The position numbers and the translations under genes are program-made. A stretch of DNA of 64,000 bases from Yaniella halotolerans DSM 15476 (GTDB lineage: Bacteria > Actinomycetota > Actinomycetes > Actinomycetales > Micrococcaceae): assembly GCF_000420805.1 (NCBI RefSeq), contig NZ_ATVQ01000001.1:1-64000 (forward strand), written 5' to 3'. This document shows, one piece after another, positions 19,729 through 28,482 of this stretch. How positions within the stretch are numbered: the stretch's first letter is position 1; every line of letters starts with the position of its first letter. The notes beneath the pieces were generated by a model. That model did no database searches and was not told the origin of the DNA. It saw nothing but the letters and a program-made list of their open reading frames with translations.

Positions 19729-20379
19729 CTACTCAGGTGCTGCGTAGATGGACTCCATGGCCATCTGCGGCAACATTTTTTTGAGGTATGCGAGGAAATT
19801 GCCGGTCTGCTGACGCTTTGCCAATCCCCTGAAAGAATGGCCCGTCGAGTTGATCAAGCCGAACAATGCATGCGCTCGCACGAGTCGCTGCTCTGTAGTC
19901 TCACTTGGATGAATGTCACGCATGGCTCGAACCCAGATATCAATGTACTCACGCTGAGTGCGCCGAATCTCGCGCTGCTGTCGAGCCTCCACGGCCGCCA
20001 GATCCCGGTCTTGCACTCGAATAACGTCGGGCGAGGTTAAAGCAAAATCTGTCTGTAACTCAACCAGTTGCTGCAGCCGCTCATACGTGTCAGTGCACTC
20101 CGCTTCGATCACCTTTCCCGCCTGCAGCAGGTTATAGCCCGCCTGCCCGATGAGCGCGCCAAGCATATGCTGCTTCGATTCGAAGTGCCGATATATAGCT
20201 TGACCCGTCACCCCGACTTCAGCTCCAATTTCGTCGAGCGAGACGGCGGCAAATCCTCGCTGCGAGAAGAGCCGTCCCGCAGCAGCCAGGAGCTGCCCCC
20301 GGCGCTTTTCCTTTTCGAGTTGGCGCTGGGTTTTCGTCCCGCCGCCCTCTGTGTTCATCTCAGTACTAGACAAATGCAA
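19729..20379 (-). CDS. TetR-family transcriptional regulator
   Basis: One-component repressor of 216 residues. The N-terminal TetR helix-turn-helix is clear (about residues 26-72; key stretch LDEIGAEVGVTGQAIYRHF). The C-terminal ligand-binding domain is variable. Proposed starts are TTG 20379, TTG 20373 or ATG 20358; TTG 20373 has the best distance (seven bases) from GGAG. It is divergent from the carboxylase operon with a palindrome in between and precedes the acyl-CoA ligase gene. It most likely represses this whole acyl-CoA island and responds to an acyl-CoA intermediate, like other TetR regulators of such loci. Confidence 0.9.
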   Translation of the reverse strand: MHLSSTEMNTEGGGTKTQRQLEKEKRRGQLLAAAGRLFSQRGFAAVSLDEIGAEVGVTGQAIYRHFESKQHMLGALIGQAGYNLLQAGKVIEAECTDTYERLQQLVELQTDFALTSPDVIRVQDRDLAAVEARQQREIRRTQREYIDIWVRAMRDIHPSETTEQRLVRAHALFGLINSTGHSFRGLAKRQQTGNFLAYLKKMLPQMAMESIYAAPE

Positions 20380-20399
20380 TCTCCATTCACTATTCTGAA

Positions 20400-20425
20400 T
20401 TTCAGTTAGTCTCCATAAACTGAAA
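20400..20425. promoter_or_regulatory. Probable TetR operator between tetR and accD
   Basis: Inverted repeat TTTCAGTT (20400-20407) and AACTGAAA (20418-20425) with a 10-base spacer. It overlaps a TAAACT -10 box for accD (20416-20421), with a weak -35 at 20393-20398. Location in the divergent promoter region is typical for a TetR operator. Confidence 0.6.
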
Positions 20426-20456
20426 CTTCCACTGCATCCATTCTGTCAGGAGAAGA

Positions 20457-22064
20457 ATGCAACAGCTGATTACACAGGTTGATGCCAACTCCGAGCAATA
20501 TCAAGCAAACTTTACCCATCACAGCCAACTGCGCCAACAACTGCGCGACCGCATGGCTGAGGTTGCTAAAGGCGGTTCGGAACGTGCTCGTCAACGCCAT
20601 CTAGATCGGGGACGCTTACTGCCCCGCGAGCGCGTTCATCGCGTACTTGACCCGGGTTCCCCGTTCTTAGAGATTGGCTCATTAGCAGCCTTCGGGATGT
20701 ATGACGACGATGCCCCCGGAGCCGGGCTTATCGCCGGGATCGGGCTAGTCCAGGGTCGCTACGTCATGATCGTGTGCAACGATTCGACAGTTAAAGGTGG
20801 CACATACTATCCAATGACGGTCAAAAAGCACCTCCGTGCACAAGAGGTCGCCATGGATAACCGTCTCCCATGCTTGTACCTTGTGGACTCGGGCGGCGCA
20901 TTTCTACCACGGCAGGATGAGGTTTTTCCTGATCGAGAGCACTTCGGACGCATCTTTTATAACCAGTCACAACTGTCATCACGTGGTATTCCACAAATCG
21001 CAGCGGTACTTGGGTCTTCTACAGCCGGTGGCGCATATGTTCCGGCAATGAGCGACGAATCCGTCATTGTCAGGAACCAAGGCACGATTTTCCTGGGTGG
21101 CCCCCCGTTGGTAAAGGCGGCCACCGGAGAAGTCGTGACTTCGGAAGCACTCGGCGGCGCTGAGGTGCATACGGGGACGTCCGGTGTGGCAGATCATATT
21201 GCAGAAAACGACGACCATGCCCTGCAGATCGTTCGCAATATTGTCGCTACGCTGCCGGAAACCCCTGACCGAATCTGGAGCAAGCTTGAAGCTGTAGAAC
21301 CTGCTCACGATCCAGGCGAGATCTGCGGAGTTGTTCCAACCGATCAGCAAACCTCGTTTGACGTCCGCGAAATCATTTCACGCATCATTGACGCTGATAC
21401 GTTTCATGAGTTCAAAGAGAATTACGGCACGACGCTTGTCACGGGTTTTGCCCGCATCGATGGACACCCGGTGGGCATCATCGCCAACAACGGCATCCTG
21501 TTTTCGGAATCTTCTCTCAAAGGCGCACATTTTATTGAACTCGCCGATCAGCGAGGGATTCCGCTCTTGTTCCTGCAGAATATTTCAGGCTTTATGGTTG
21601 GTAAAGACTATGAGGCTGGCGGCATTGCGAAGAACGGCGCCAAGATGGTGACCGCTGTATCCACCACTCGAGTACCAAAAATCACCGTGGTCATTGGTGG
21701 CTCCTTCGGTGCCGGCAACTACTCCATGTGTGGACGTGCATATTCACCACGATTCCTTTTCATGTGGCCCAATGCCCGGATCTCCGTCATGGGCCCCGAA
21801 CAGGCAGCCGGGGTCTTGGCCACTGTAAAGCGAGACCAGTATGAGGCCGCCGGCGAAGAGTGGTCTGACGAGGACGAAGTTGCCTTCAAACAACCAATTT
21901 TGGACCAATACAATGCTCAGGGCGACGCTTACTATTCCACTGCGCGGCTCTGGGACGACGGCATCATCGATCCAGAAGATACTCGTCGTGTAGTGGCCAT
22001 GGCACTCGATGTTTGCGCCCGCGCCCCAATGGCTGACCCCCAATTTGGTCTATTCCGGATGTGA
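20457..22064 (+). CDS. Acyl-CoA carboxylase beta (carboxyltransferase) subunit, AccD1/MccB-like
   Basis: Carboxyltransferase half of a biotin-dependent acyl-CoA carboxylase, 535 residues. Both crotonase-like halves are present. The oxyanion-hole regions are visible as [16 protein letters not shown] (about 190) and [20 protein letters not shown] (about 420). The stretches [15 protein letters not shown] and [11 protein letters not shown] are typical of methylcrotonyl-CoA carboxylase-type beta subunits (AccD1, MccB) rather than AccD5/PccB. The start is ATG 20457 after AGGAGAAG. It overlaps the next gene by four bases if that starts at GTG 22061. The substrate is inferred to be 3-methylcrotonyl-CoA from the leucine pathway. 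Confidence 0.9.
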   Translation: MQQLITQVDANSEQYQANFTHHSQLRQQLRDRMAEVAKGGSERARQRHLDRGRLLPRERVHRVLDPGSPFLEIGSLAAFGMYDDDAPGAGLIAGIGLVQGRYVMIVCNDSTVKGGTYYPMTVKKHLRAQEVAMDNRLPCLYLVDSGGAFLPRQDEVFPDREHFGRIFYNQSQLSSRGIPQIAAVLGSSTAGGAYVPAMSDESVIVRNQGTIFLGGPPLVKAATGEVVTSEALGGAEVHTGTSGVADHIAENDDHALQIVRNIVATLPETPDRIWSKLEAVEPAHDPGEICGVVPTDQQTSFDVREIISRIIDADTFHEFKENYGTTLVTGFARIDGHPVGIIANNGILFSESSLKGAHFIELADQRGIPLLFLQNISGFMVGKDYEAGGIAKNGAKMVTAVSTTRVPKITVVIGGSFGAGNYSMCGRAYSPRFLFMWPNARISVMGPEQAAGVLATVKRDQYEAAGEEWSDEDEVAFKQPILDQYNAQGDAYYSTARLWDDGIIDPEDTRRVVAMALDVCARAPMADPQFGLFRM

Positions 22065-22069
22065 TTGAT

Positions 22070-24055
22070 ATGCAGCTATTTTCTAAAGTCCTCATTGCAA
22101 ATCGTGGCGAAATCGCTATTCGCATTGCCAAAACACTCCATGACCTAGGTATTCGATCGGTGGCTGTCTATTCAGAGGCTGATCAGGATGCAGCCCACGT
22201 GCGGTTCGCGCACCAGGCTGTATTGCTCGGTGAGACATCTGCGGATTCCTACCTCAATCCCCATGCGGTGGTACAAGCTGCGGTTGAAACCGGTGCCGAG
22301 GCGATTCACCCGGGCTATGGTTTCATCTCTGAAAACGTGGAGCTCGCACGGGCTTGTCAACAAGCCGGCATCACATTCATCGGGCCCAATGAACATGCCC
22401 TTGAAGTCATGGGCGACAAAATTCGGTCCAAGAATCATGTCGCCGAGGCCGGTGTGCCGATGGTAGAGGGGGTTTCTGAACCCGGACTCAGCGATGCAGA
22501 ACTCATCGATGCCACCCGACATATGACCTTCCCGATGCTCATCAAGCCATCTGCCGGCGGCGGCGGCAAAGGTATGCACGTCGTCGAATCACACAGTGAA
22601 CTCGCGGGGCAGTTGGAAACCGCACGCCGTGTTGCCAAGGCAGCCTTTGGCGACGATACGCTGCTGATTGAACAACTCGTCCGCGCGCCGCGTCATATCG
22701 AAGTACAGGTGTTAGCAGACACCCACGGTAATGTCATTCATCTGGGCGAACGCGAGTGCTCATTGCAGCGTCGTCACCAAAAAATTATCGAAGAAGCCCC
22801 TTCAGTACTACTGACCCCCGAAACGCGGAACCGCATTGGAGAAGCTGCCGTAGAAACGGCAAAGTCCGTGAACTATGTGGGTGCCGGAACCGTAGAATTT
22901 CTGGTGTCCGATACAGAACCCGACAAGTTCTATTTCATGGAAATGAACACCCGGTTGCAGGTTGAACACCCCGTTACCGAAGAAACCACCGGCATCGATC
23001 TGGTAGAACAGCAGATTCGGATTGCCGCTGGAGAAGTTCTATCCGTGGAACAACATGATGTGATTTCACAGGGGCACTCCGTTGAAGCTCGTGTCTACGC
23101 GGAAACCCCGGCAGCCGGATTCATGCCCTCTACCGGAACAGTGCTACATCTAACTGAACCTACCGGCGCCGGTATACGCGTCGACTCTGGGCTTCGGGTC
23201 GGTTCGGAAATTGGCATTGAGTTCGACCCGATGGTGGCCAAAGTCATCGCGACTGGCCGCAACCGAGCAGAAGCGTTAGCACGGTTGGATCAAGCCTTAG
23301 ATGAGATGACCATTCTGGGGGTCAATACCAACCTCGAATACCTCCAGCACCTCATCAGAGATCCAAATGTCGTCGCAGGCGAGATGGACACAACACTGGT
23401 AGAGCAACGGCTTCCCAACATGGAGTTTGATGATCCCGCACCACAACATGCTCACATGGCAGCACACCTGGTGCATATCAATACGCAAGCGCCCACATCC
23501 GCGTGGTCCAATGACGGATTTAGAATCACTGGTTCCGTCTCCCCCGCCTACCAAGTTCACACCGACGAGGAAGAAAGCCAAGTCTTTCAGATATCACTTG
23601 ACGCCGATACCCATTTGGTCCCCGCTGAAAAACAACATGAATTCATCTATCACGATGAAGCTGGCGCACAGCTAGTCACACTGATCGCAGAAGCGCGAAA
23701 GCCTACCGGCACACGCGTTTGGGTGGATTCCAATACCTTCACCGGTGTGGTGACGGTACTTGATCACCGAGCCCAGGTACTCCACACGCTGGCCAGCCTC
23801 GAAGCCGAAGAACGTGGCGTCGACCCACAGGTCCGAGCACCACTCCCAGGCACCGTGACGGCGATACATGTGCCTGACGGAAGTCATGTCAGTGCAGGCC
23901 AAACGGTTGTCACGATTGAAGCAATGAAAATGGAGCATCCGCTCAAAGCCCCGCTGAATGGCACCGTGACAATTCACGTTACCGATGCGCAACAAGTCAG
24001 ATTAGATCAGAATATTCTAACGGTCACCGCAGACAATACCGAAGACGGCGAGTAG
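22070..24055 (+). CDS. Acyl-CoA carboxylase alpha subunit (biotin carboxylase + BCCP), AccA1/MccA-like
   Basis: ATP-dependent biotin carboxylase fused to the biotin carrier domain, 661 residues. The biotin carboxylase domain covers residues 1-450 (N-terminal SKVLIANRGEIAIR, ATP-grasp glycine loop KPSAGGGGKGM, catalytic region MEMNTRLQVEHPVTE). A linker/BT region follows, and the C-terminal carrier domain has EAMKMEH with Lys620 as the biotinylation site. GTG 22061 is an alternative start overlapping the accD stop. It works with the AccD-like protein encoded just upstream. Biotin ligase is not in the window. Confidence 0.93.
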   Translation: MQLFSKVLIANRGEIAIRIAKTLHDLGIRSVAVYSEADQDAAHVRFAHQAVLLGETSADSYLNPHAVVQAAVETGAEAIHPGYGFISENVELARACQQAGITFIGPNEHALEVMGDKIRSKNHVAEAGVPMVEGVSEPGLSDAELIDATRHMTFPMLIKPSAGGGGKGMHVVESHSELAGQLETARRVAKAAFGDDTLLIEQLVRAPRHIEVQVLADTHGNVIHLGERECSLQRRHQKIIEEAPSVLLTPETRNRIGEAAVETAKSVNYVGAGTVEFLVSDTEPDKFYFMEMNTRLQVEHPVTEETTGIDLVEQQIRIAAGEVLSVEQHDVISQGHSVEARVYAETPAAGFMPSTGTVLHLTEPTGAGIRVDSGLRVGSEIGIEFDPMVAKVIATGRNRAEALARLDQALDEMTILGVNTNLEYLQHLIRDPNVVAGEMDTTLVEQRLPNMEFDDPAPQHAHMAAHLVHINTQAPTSAWSNDGFRITGSVSPAYQVHTDEEESQVFQISLDADTHLVPAEKQHEFIYHDEAGAQLVTLIAEARKPTGTRVWVDSNTFTGVVTVLDHRAQVLHTLASLEAEERGVDPQVRAPLPGTVTAIHVPDGSHVSAGQTVVTIEAMKMEHPLKAPLNGTVTIHVTDAQQVRLDQNILTVTADNTEDGE

Positions 24056-24083
24056 AGCTGGTTCGGCGAAAGAAGGTTTATCT

Positions 24084-25223
24084 ATGTCAATCGATCACCT
24101 CCTGGATGAAGAACAACTCGCCCTCGTTGAAGGCGTCCGCGAGTTCACTCAAGACGTGGTAGCCCCCGTCTCTGCAAAGCACGACAAAGAAAAATCATTC
24201 CCCTACGAAGTCATTGACCAGATGGGTGAGATGGGGCTATTTGGGCTGCCGATTCCCGAAGAATACGGTGGCCAAGGGGGCGACTATTTCACCCTGTGTT
24301 TGGCGCTCGAAGAGTTGGCCAAAGTCGACCAATCAGTAGCCATCACTCTTGAGGCGGGGGTATCGCTTGGTATGATGCCCATCCTGAAGTACGGGACCGA
24401 AGAACAGAAGCAACAGTGGCTCCCAGCGCTCGCCGAGGCAAAACAGCTCGCCGGGTTCGGACTCACAGAACCTGCAGCGGGATCCGACGCCGGTGGCACA
24501 CAAACCAAGGCCACACTAGACAATGGGACCTGGACCATCAACGGAAACAAAGAGTTCATCACGAACTCAGGCACCGATATTACCTCGATGGTGACTGTCA
24601 CCGCCGTAACCGGCCAGGATGAGATCACAACAATCATCGTGCCGACAGATACGCCCGGCTTTACCGCAGAACCAGCCTATGACAAGGTCGGCTGGAACGC
24701 CTCCGATACCCATCCACTGACCCTTCAAGATGTTCAGGTCCCTGAAGAAAATTTACTGGGCGAACGTGGACGCGGCTTCGCCAATTTTATGGGCATCCTT
24801 GATGAAGGTCGCGTGGCAATTGCCGCTCTTGCCACCGGTGCTGCTCAGGGCTGTGTGGACGAATCCGTACGGTATGCCAAGACTCGGACAACCTTTGGCC
24901 GCCCCATCGGAGAAAACCAGGGCGTCTCGTTCAAGATTGCGCGGATGCAGGCTCGAGCCTATGCCGCACGTTCCGCATATTATGCAGCTGCTATGAAAAT
25001 AGTGGCAGGTCAGCCGTTCAAAACCGAAGCTTCGATTGCCAAGATGGTGGCGTCTGAGGCTGCTATGGACAATGCCCGAGACGCCACCCAGATTTTCGGT
25101 GGCTATGGTTTCATGAACGAGACGCTTGTGGCTCGCCATTATCGGGATTCCAAAATCCTGGAGATTGGCGAGGGCACTACCGAAGTACAACTTATGCTGA
25201 TCGCCAGATCACTGGGCTTGTAG
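24084..25223 (+). CDS. Acyl-CoA dehydrogenase (FadE19/isovaleryl-CoA dehydrogenase-like)
   Basis: FAD enzyme that introduces the alpha,beta double bond into an acyl-CoA, passing electrons to electron-transfer flavoprotein. Order of domains is alpha (1-120), beta with the flavin motif FGLTEPAAGSDAGG (about 125-138), then alpha with FGGYGF (about 342) and the catalytic-base region IGEGTTEVQ (about 363-371; Glu is present). Its 379 residues are typical of short or branched-chain enzymes. By its place in the cluster it should supply the unsaturated substrate of the carboxylase. Isovaleryl-CoA is the likely substrate, but 2-methyl-branched acyl-CoA is possible. Confidence 0.92.
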   Translation: MSIDHLLDEEQLALVEGVREFTQDVVAPVSAKHDKEKSFPYEVIDQMGEMGLFGLPIPEEYGGQGGDYFTLCLALEELAKVDQSVAITLEAGVSLGMMPILKYGTEEQKQQWLPALAEAKQLAGFGLTEPAAGSDAGGTQTKATLDNGTWTINGNKEFITNSGTDITSMVTVTAVTGQDEITTIIVPTDTPGFTAEPAYDKVGWNASDTHPLTLQDVQVPEENLLGERGRGFANFMGILDEGRVAIAALATGAAQGCVDESVRYAKTRTTFGRPIGENQGVSFKIARMQARAYAARSAYYAAAMKIVAGQPFKTEASIAKMVASEAAMDNARDATQIFGGYGFMNETLVARHYRDSKILEIGEGTTEVQLMLIARSLGL

Positions 25224-25230
25224 GAGCGGC

Positions 25231-25731
25231 ATGACTGATCACCCTAAAATCATTCAGCAACGTGGTCTTTACTACGATGAAATCGAAACGGGCGCCATCT
25301 ATCGGCATGCGCCCGGGCGTACAGTCACAGAATCTGACAACGTGAACTTCACGACGCTAACGATGAACACCCAGTCACTGCACTTGGATGCACATTGGTC
25401 TTCACAGCAAGAGTTTGGTCACCCGCTGGTCAACTCAATGTTCACTTTATCGACGATCGTTGGGGCATCGGTCGCCCAGCTCACCCAAGGCACTATCGTG
25501 GCAAACCTAGGATTTGAGAAAGTCAATTTCCCCAAACCGCTTTACCACGGTGACACGCTATATACCGAGACTGAAATTTTGGATAAACGGCTGTCGTCGT
25601 CCCGCCCAGGTCAGGGCATCATTAAATTCCAACATATCGGTCGGAATCAACACGGCGATGTTGTAGCAGAGTGTATTCGCTCGACCATGTTGTGGGAATC
25701 AGAAGCAAAGCATCGAGGGGCAACTGCATGA
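25231..25731 (+). CDS. MaoC-family acyl-CoA hydratase (Rv2499c-like)
   Basis: Hot-dog-fold enzyme of 166 residues. The MaoC signature is visible as VTESDNVNFTTLTMNTQSLHLD (residues about 30-51), where Asp and His correspond to the catalytic pair of R-specific hydratases, followed by LVNSMFTLSTIVG. The start is ATG 25231 after AGGAG, eight bases past the dehydrogenase. It overlaps the lyase gene by four bases (ATGA). In Mycobacterium the gene at this place acts with the CitE-like lyase, in itaconyl-CoA hydration. Whether it hydrates itaconyl-CoA, methylglutaconyl-CoA or both here cannot be told. Confidence 0.88.
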   Translation: MTDHPKIIQQRGLYYDEIETGAIYRHAPGRTVTESDNVNFTTLTMNTQSLHLDAHWSSQQEFGHPLVNSMFTLSTIVGASVAQLTQGTIVANLGFEKVNFPKPLYHGDTLYTETEILDKRLSSSRPGQGIIKFQHIGRNQHGDVVAECIRSTMLWESEAKHRGATA

Positions 25732-26585
25732 TGACGTTTGACATGGGACCAGCAATACTCTTTGTCCCGGCAGACCGTCCCGAGCGATATGCGAAAGCAT
25801 ATGAACGATCCGATGCCGTAATCATCGACCTCGAAGACGCTGTGGCTCCGAGTGACCGGCCGAACGCTCGGAAAGCACTGGCAGACCATTTGTCCAGCAG
25901 TGATGCAGCAACAATCTCGAAAACGATCGTTCGTGTAAATCCTGTCATGGAACCAGATTTCGGCAAGGACGTCGAGCTATTAGCCGACACTGCTATTCGC
26001 TATGTGATGGTTCCAAAAGTCGAAAGCAGCGACGATATTTCGCGTGTCACCTCGGAGCTGCCCGGTGTGGAGATCATTGCACTGTGCGAGTCAGCGTCGG
26101 GCGTTACGGAGGCTCCGCAGATCGCCAAACATCCCTCAGTCGTTGCACTCATGTGGGGGTCTGAGGACCTGATGGTCTCCACGGGCGGTTCGGCTTCGCG
26201 ATTTGCCGACGGCACGTATCGGGATGTGCCACGTTTCGCCCGTGCGCAGGTGTTATTAGCCGCAGCTGCAGCTGGCAAAGCTAGCATCGATACCATCCAC
26301 ACCGACCTGTCGCCTACTGACCAGTTCATTGCTGAGGCCCAGGACGCTGTAGCAACCGGTTGGACAGCAAAGGCGTGCATTCACCCAGCCCAAGTGCAGG
26401 TCATCCGCGAGGCTTATCGACCCACTGATGACGAACATGAATATGCGCTTGCACTCTTAGCGGAAGTTCAACGGCAGCGAGGAGTGTTCCAGTTCCGTGG
26501 AACGATGGTGGACGGCCCCCTGATCGCCCATGCACAGAATGTAGTGAATCGAGCCGCGAAATTGAATACTCGAGGCGCCGAATAG
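25728..26585 (+). CDS. CitE-like CoA-ester lyase (Rv2498c-like)
   Basis: HpcH/HpaI-aldolase-family lyase, 285 residues, Mg2+-dependent TIM barrel. Visible motifs are LFVPADRPERYAKA (about 11-24), VIIDLEDAVAPSDR (about 33-46; acidic metal ligand), KVESSDDI (about 100) and the late CIHPAQVQVI (about 215). Start ATG 25728 is five to eight bases after GAGGGG and overlaps the MaoC stop; an upstream in-frame GTG at 25671 lies inside maoC and is less likely. The mycobacterial ortholog by position cleaves citramalyl-CoA and HMG-type CoA esters, linking itaconate and leucine breakdown. That role is inferred here from synteny. Confidence 0.9.
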   Translation: MMTFDMGPAILFVPADRPERYAKAYERSDAVIIDLEDAVAPSDRPNARKALADHLSSSDAATISKTIVRVNPVMEPDFGKDVELLADTAIRYVMVPKVESSDDISRVTSELPGVEIIALCESASGVTEAPQIAKHPSVVALMWGSEDLMVSTGGSASRFADGTYRDVPRFARAQVLLAAAAAGKASIDTIHTDLSPTDQFIAEAQDAVATGWTAKACIHPAQVQVIREAYRPTDDEHEYALALLAEVQRQRGVFQFRGTMVDGPLIAHAQNVVNRAAKLNTRGAE

Positions 26586-26604
26586 CCATCGAACAACGGC
26601 TCTG

Positions 26605-26633
26605 GTTGACGGTGCAACGTCGATGCCGTCAAC
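26605..26633. terminator. Weak hairpin between the lyase gene and mutT
   Basis: Inverted repeat GTTGACGG (26605-26612) and CCGTCAAC (26626-26633) between two convergent genes. It has no T tract, so a terminator function is tentative. Confidence 0.4.
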
Positions 26634-26640
26634 TACGGTC

Positions 26641-27090
26641 CTACACCGTGCTTTTGTGGTCGCTTAGCTGAGCAAGTATGGCATCAACAATCGGACGATC
26701 CGCCGGAATCCAATCCAGAGCATGCAGGTCGTGTGCATTCAACTCGGTCCATTCCAAGCGATCATGCTCGACCAGTGGCAGCGGTTCACCGGCAGTCACG
26801 ACAGCCGTGAAAACGTGGAGATGCATGCCATTGTCCAAAGGCCAGCCCGTATCATCTGGTGCTTCGATCAAATCCAGAATCTCAACGTCGACACCTAGTT
26901 CTTCTCGAATCTCGCGGAGGAGTCCACCTGTATGAGATTCACCCGGCTCTACCTTGCCACCTGGAAACTCCCAGTATCCTGCTAAGGATTTCGGTGCCTT
27001 CCGTCGAGCCGCCAACATTTTAGTTGGCTGGGACGCATGATCGAAAATAGCGGCACCCACAACGACTGGTTGAGACAAAGTGTTATGCAT
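26641..27090 (-). CDS. NUDIX hydrolase, MutT-like
   Basis: Small pyrophosphohydrolase of 149 residues that cleaves nucleoside diphosphates linked to another group; MutT members remove 8-oxo-dGTP. The NUDIX box is complete (G45 to about residue 67, GGKVEPGESHTGG then REIREELGV). The start is taken as ATG 27090, seven bases after a TAAACT box. A longer frame from 27186 adds 32 residues that do not look like NUDIX sequence and reach to the edge of the flavin-gene operator. The gene is divergent from the flavin monooxygenase. The exact nucleotide substrate is unknown. Confidence 0.88.
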   Translation of the reverse strand: MHNTLSQPVVVGAAIFDHASQPTKMLAARRKAPKSLAGYWEFPGGKVEPGESHTGGLLREIREELGVDVEILDLIEAPDDTGWPLDNGMHLHVFTAVVTAGEPLPLVEHDRLEWTELNAHDLHALDWIPADRPIVDAILAQLSDHKSTV

Positions 27091-27097
27091 GCCTTCC

Positions 27098-27103
27098 AGT
27101 TTA
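27098..27103 (-). promoter_or_regulatory. Predicted -10 box of mutT (leaderless)
   Basis: TAAACT on the minus strand, seven bases before ATG 27090. It is the main reason for choosing the short reading frame. Confidence 0.45.
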
Positions 27104-27186
27104 TCGTGTGCCTCAAGATCCGCGGCAGCGGTTGTTCTTGGTTCACGAAGAGCATGTCGCGGAACTCGAATATGTCTGAACACCAA

Positions 27187-27210
27187 AAGTATTTCAGATT
27201 TGAAATACTT
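27187..27210. promoter_or_regulatory. Palindromic operator, probably for the MarR protein
   Basis: Perfect 10-base arms AAGTATTTCA (27187-27196) and TGAAATACTT (27201-27210) with spacer GATT. It overlaps the -35 element of the flavin monooxygenase operon, which ends with a marR gene. MarR dimers bind such 20-24-base palindromes, so autoregulation is likely. Confidence 0.72.
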
Positions 27211-27228
27211 GCAATTTGCAGATACACT
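27200..27228 (+). promoter_or_regulatory. Promoter of the flavin monooxygenase operon
   Basis: -35 TTGAAA (27200-27205), 17-base spacer, -10 TACACT (27223-27228). Expected start of transcription is near 27235, giving a short leader with AAGGGGAAA before the ATG at 27269. The -35 lies inside the palindromic operator. Confidence 0.65.
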
Positions 27229-27268
27229 CGGGTTAGTTCAGAGTTGAAAAATTTTTAAGGGGAAATGC

Positions 27269-28429
27269 ATGCAGTTCGGTATCTTCACCATCGGCGATAT
27301 AACGCCGGATCCACACACCGGGAAGGCTCCGTCCGAGAACCAGCGTATAAAGGACACAGTGAAGATAGCAAAGCATGCCGAACAGGCTGGCTTTGAAGTC
27401 TTCTCAACCGGCCAGCACCACAACCCTCCATTTGTTGCGCCAGGTAACCCGCCGGTTCTGCTTTCGTACCTCGCGGCACAAACGAAGAAACTCGTCTTAT
27501 CGACGGCGACCACCCTGATTACTACGATGGATCCGGTTCGCCTGGCAGAGGACTATGCCTACCTACAACACTTGTCCGACGGACGTGTCGACCTCGCCAT
27601 GGGGCGTGGTAATACCGGCCCAGTCTATCCATGGTTTGGCAAAGATATCCGTCAAGGCATCCCGCTAGCCGTCGAAAACTACAACCTGCTCTACCGTCTC
27701 TGGCGAGAAACTGAAGTCGACTGGGAGGGGCGCTTCCGCACTGCGCTACAACAATTCACTTCGACTCCACGTCCGCTCGACGATGTGCCACCATTTGTTT
27801 GGCATGGGTCCATCCGATCACCAGAAATTGCTGAGCAAGCGGCATATTACGGTGATGGCTTCTTCCACAACAATATTTTCTGGAACAAGGAACACGTAAT
27901 CCAGATGGTACAGCTGTACCGTCAACGCTACGAGTACTACGGTCATGGGAAGGCCAATCAGGCATACGTCGCATTGGGAGGGCAAGCCTTCATGCGTGAG
28001 AACTCCCAGGATGCCTGGAATGAGTTCCGCCCCTATTTTGATAATGCTCCGGTCTATGGCCATGGTCCGTCAATGGAGGATTTCACTAAGATGTCCCCTC
28101 TGACAGTCGGCTCACCAGAACAAGTCATTGAACGAACACTAGAATTCCGCCAGTGGGTGGGCGATTACCAGCGTCAAATGTTCTTGATCGACCATGCCGG
28201 TCTTTCAACGAAGACTGTGTTAGAGCAGATCGATTTGTTCGGCGAAAAAGTTCTGCCTGCCCTGCGCAAGGAATTTGCAAAAGGCCGCCCCGAAGATGTC
28301 CCATCTGCACCAACCCACGAGTTCCTTAAAGCACGCCAAGCCGCAGGCAATGCTCCAATCGCAGGTGGCGGGCTCGGCTCTCGAGCCTATGAAGAACGCC
28401 AGAAGGCGCAAGAAGGCGAATCTGAATAA
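27269..28429 (+). CDS. LLM-class flavin-dependent monooxygenase, CE1758 family
   Basis: Luciferase-like TIM-barrel flavoprotein of 386 residues, expected to use reduced FMN and oxygen to oxidise an unknown substrate. Typical features are MQFGIFTIGDITPDPHTG at the start, EVFSTGQHH (about residue 45), STATTLITTMDPVRLAEDY (about 78-96) and GRVDLAMGRG (about 105-114). The partner reductase and a MarR regulator follow, the arrangement of the CE1758/CE1759 pair known in corynebacteria and relatives. The long C-terminal tail (about 345-386) is Ala/Gly/Glu rich and probably flexible. No substrate has been assigned, to my knowledge. Confidence 0.88.
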   Translation: MQFGIFTIGDITPDPHTGKAPSENQRIKDTVKIAKHAEQAGFEVFSTGQHHNPPFVAPGNPPVLLSYLAAQTKKLVLSTATTLITTMDPVRLAEDYAYLQHLSDGRVDLAMGRGNTGPVYPWFGKDIRQGIPLAVENYNLLYRLWRETEVDWEGRFRTALQQFTSTPRPLDDVPPFVWHGSIRSPEIAEQAAYYGDGFFHNNIFWNKEHVIQMVQLYRQRYEYYGHGKANQAYVALGGQAFMRENSQDAWNEFRPYFDNAPVYGHGPSMEDFTKMSPLTVGSPEQVIERTLEFRQWVGDYQRQMFLIDHAGLSTKTVLEQIDLFGEKVLPALRKEFAKGRPEDVPSAPTHEFLKARQAAGNAPIAGGGLGSRAYEERQKAQEGESE

Positions 28430-28482
28430 CACCTTGTCACAACCGAGTACACTAAGCTATCGGATACGATACGAGGATTGCC

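Noticed and set aside
26641-27186. Longer NUDIX frame starting at 27186
   Set aside because: The extra 32 residues are not NUDIX-like, no ribosome-binding site is seen, and a leaderless-type box supports ATG 27090.
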